In this document: one piece after another, positions 61,236 to 61,282 of the stretch | How the letters are laid out: each line of letters opens with the position of its first letter | Numbering within the stretch: position 1 is the stretch's first letter | The notes under the pieces: model-generated | Seen by the model: only the letters and a program-made list of their open reading frames with translations | Told to the model about the DNA's origin: nothing | The model's database searches: none | NCBI GenBank assembly: GCA_964633145.1 | Contig: CAZWFE010000011.1 | Location: forward strand, 1-61,282 | Length of the DNA stretch: 61,282 nucleotides | Source of the DNA: CAJXSD01 sp964633145 | GTDB lineage: Bacteria > Pseudomonadota > Alphaproteobacteria > Rhodobacterales > Rhodobacteraceae | Direction of reading: 5' to 3' | Program-made: the position numbers and the translations under genes

Positions 61236-61282
61236 ATAACATTTCGTCATGGTGCCGCTGATAGGATGTCTGTTTCCCTACA

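Noticed and set aside
1..61282. CRISPR arrays, insertion sequences, phage genes, tRNA or rRNA genes
   Set aside because: No regularly spaced repeats, transposase or integrase frames, or RNA gene signatures were seen on reading both strands.

Overview
The window is a nearly complete photosynthesis gene cluster (PGC) of an aerobic anoxygenic phototrophic alphaproteobacterium, most likely a member of the Roseobacter group (Rhodobacteraceae) with only moderate GC content. This rests on gene content and order: crtFE-bchCXYZ-pufQBALMC-dxs, crtDC, tspO-crtBI, crtA-bchIDO, bchFNBHLM-lhaA-puhABC-acsF-puhE-hemA, ppaA-ppsR, bchG-bch2-bchP-idi. The cyclase is the O2-dependent AcsF, the reaction centre has a tetraheme cytochrome (pufC) instead of pufX, and CrtA points to spheroidenone-type carotenoids. 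No bchE, bchJ, pufX or pucBAC is present in the window. No tRNA, rRNA, insertion sequence, phage gene or CRISPR array was seen.

Layout. 1-4.8 kb: the end of a coiled-coil protein, then a fructose-type ABC transporter (frcBCA, minus strand) facing a divergent ROK regulator across a long nested palindrome. 4.8-9.0 kb: a phosphatase, an LpxL-type acyltransferase, a DAO-type FAD oxidoreductase and an MFS transporter, all minus. 9.2-14.2 kb: a hemerythrin-like protein, an Ldh2-family reductase, and a three-gene plus-strand operon of poorly known function (M19-like protein, a 558-residue unknown protein, a DUF3726-type protein). 14.2-15.7 kb: a cryptochrome/photolyase. 15.8-60.2 kb: the uninterrupted PGC of 42 genes. 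60.2-61.2 kb: two small membrane proteins and a NusG-like antiterminator, minus strand. No gene-free stretch exceeds 300 bases.

How the genes work together. HemA makes 5-aminolevulinate. BchID(O)H, BchM, AcsF, BchLNB, BchXYZ, BchF, BchC, BchG and BchP convert protoporphyrin to bacteriochlorophyll a. Dxs and Idi feed isoprenoids into CrtE (GGPP), from which BchG/BchP take the tail and CrtB-I-C-D-F-A make carotenoids. PufL, PufM, PuhA and PufC form the reaction centre, PufBA the LH1 antenna, and LhaA, PuhB, PuhC, PuhE and PufQ assist assembly. PpsR with its B12-binding antirepressor PpaA controls the set: exact TGT-N12-ACA operators lie in front of bchC (two sites, 8 bp apart), crtE/crtD, crtI/crtA (two) and bchF/ppaA (two), and a one-mismatch site abuts bchG.

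Most interesting signals: (i) the pufC-dxs gap holds a run of stem-loops ending in a terminator-like hairpin that overlaps a 22-codon leader ORF with a strong Shine-Dalgarno sequence, an architecture suggesting attenuation of dxs and/or a 3'-UTR small RNA; (ii) crtA appears to start with an AUU codon; (iii) the bchG operator occupies the place of a Shine-Dalgarno sequence; (iv) the unknown operon at 10.9-14.2 kb includes an M19-like protein that has lost the HxD metal ligands; (v) two unannotated-size small membrane proteins at the right edge.
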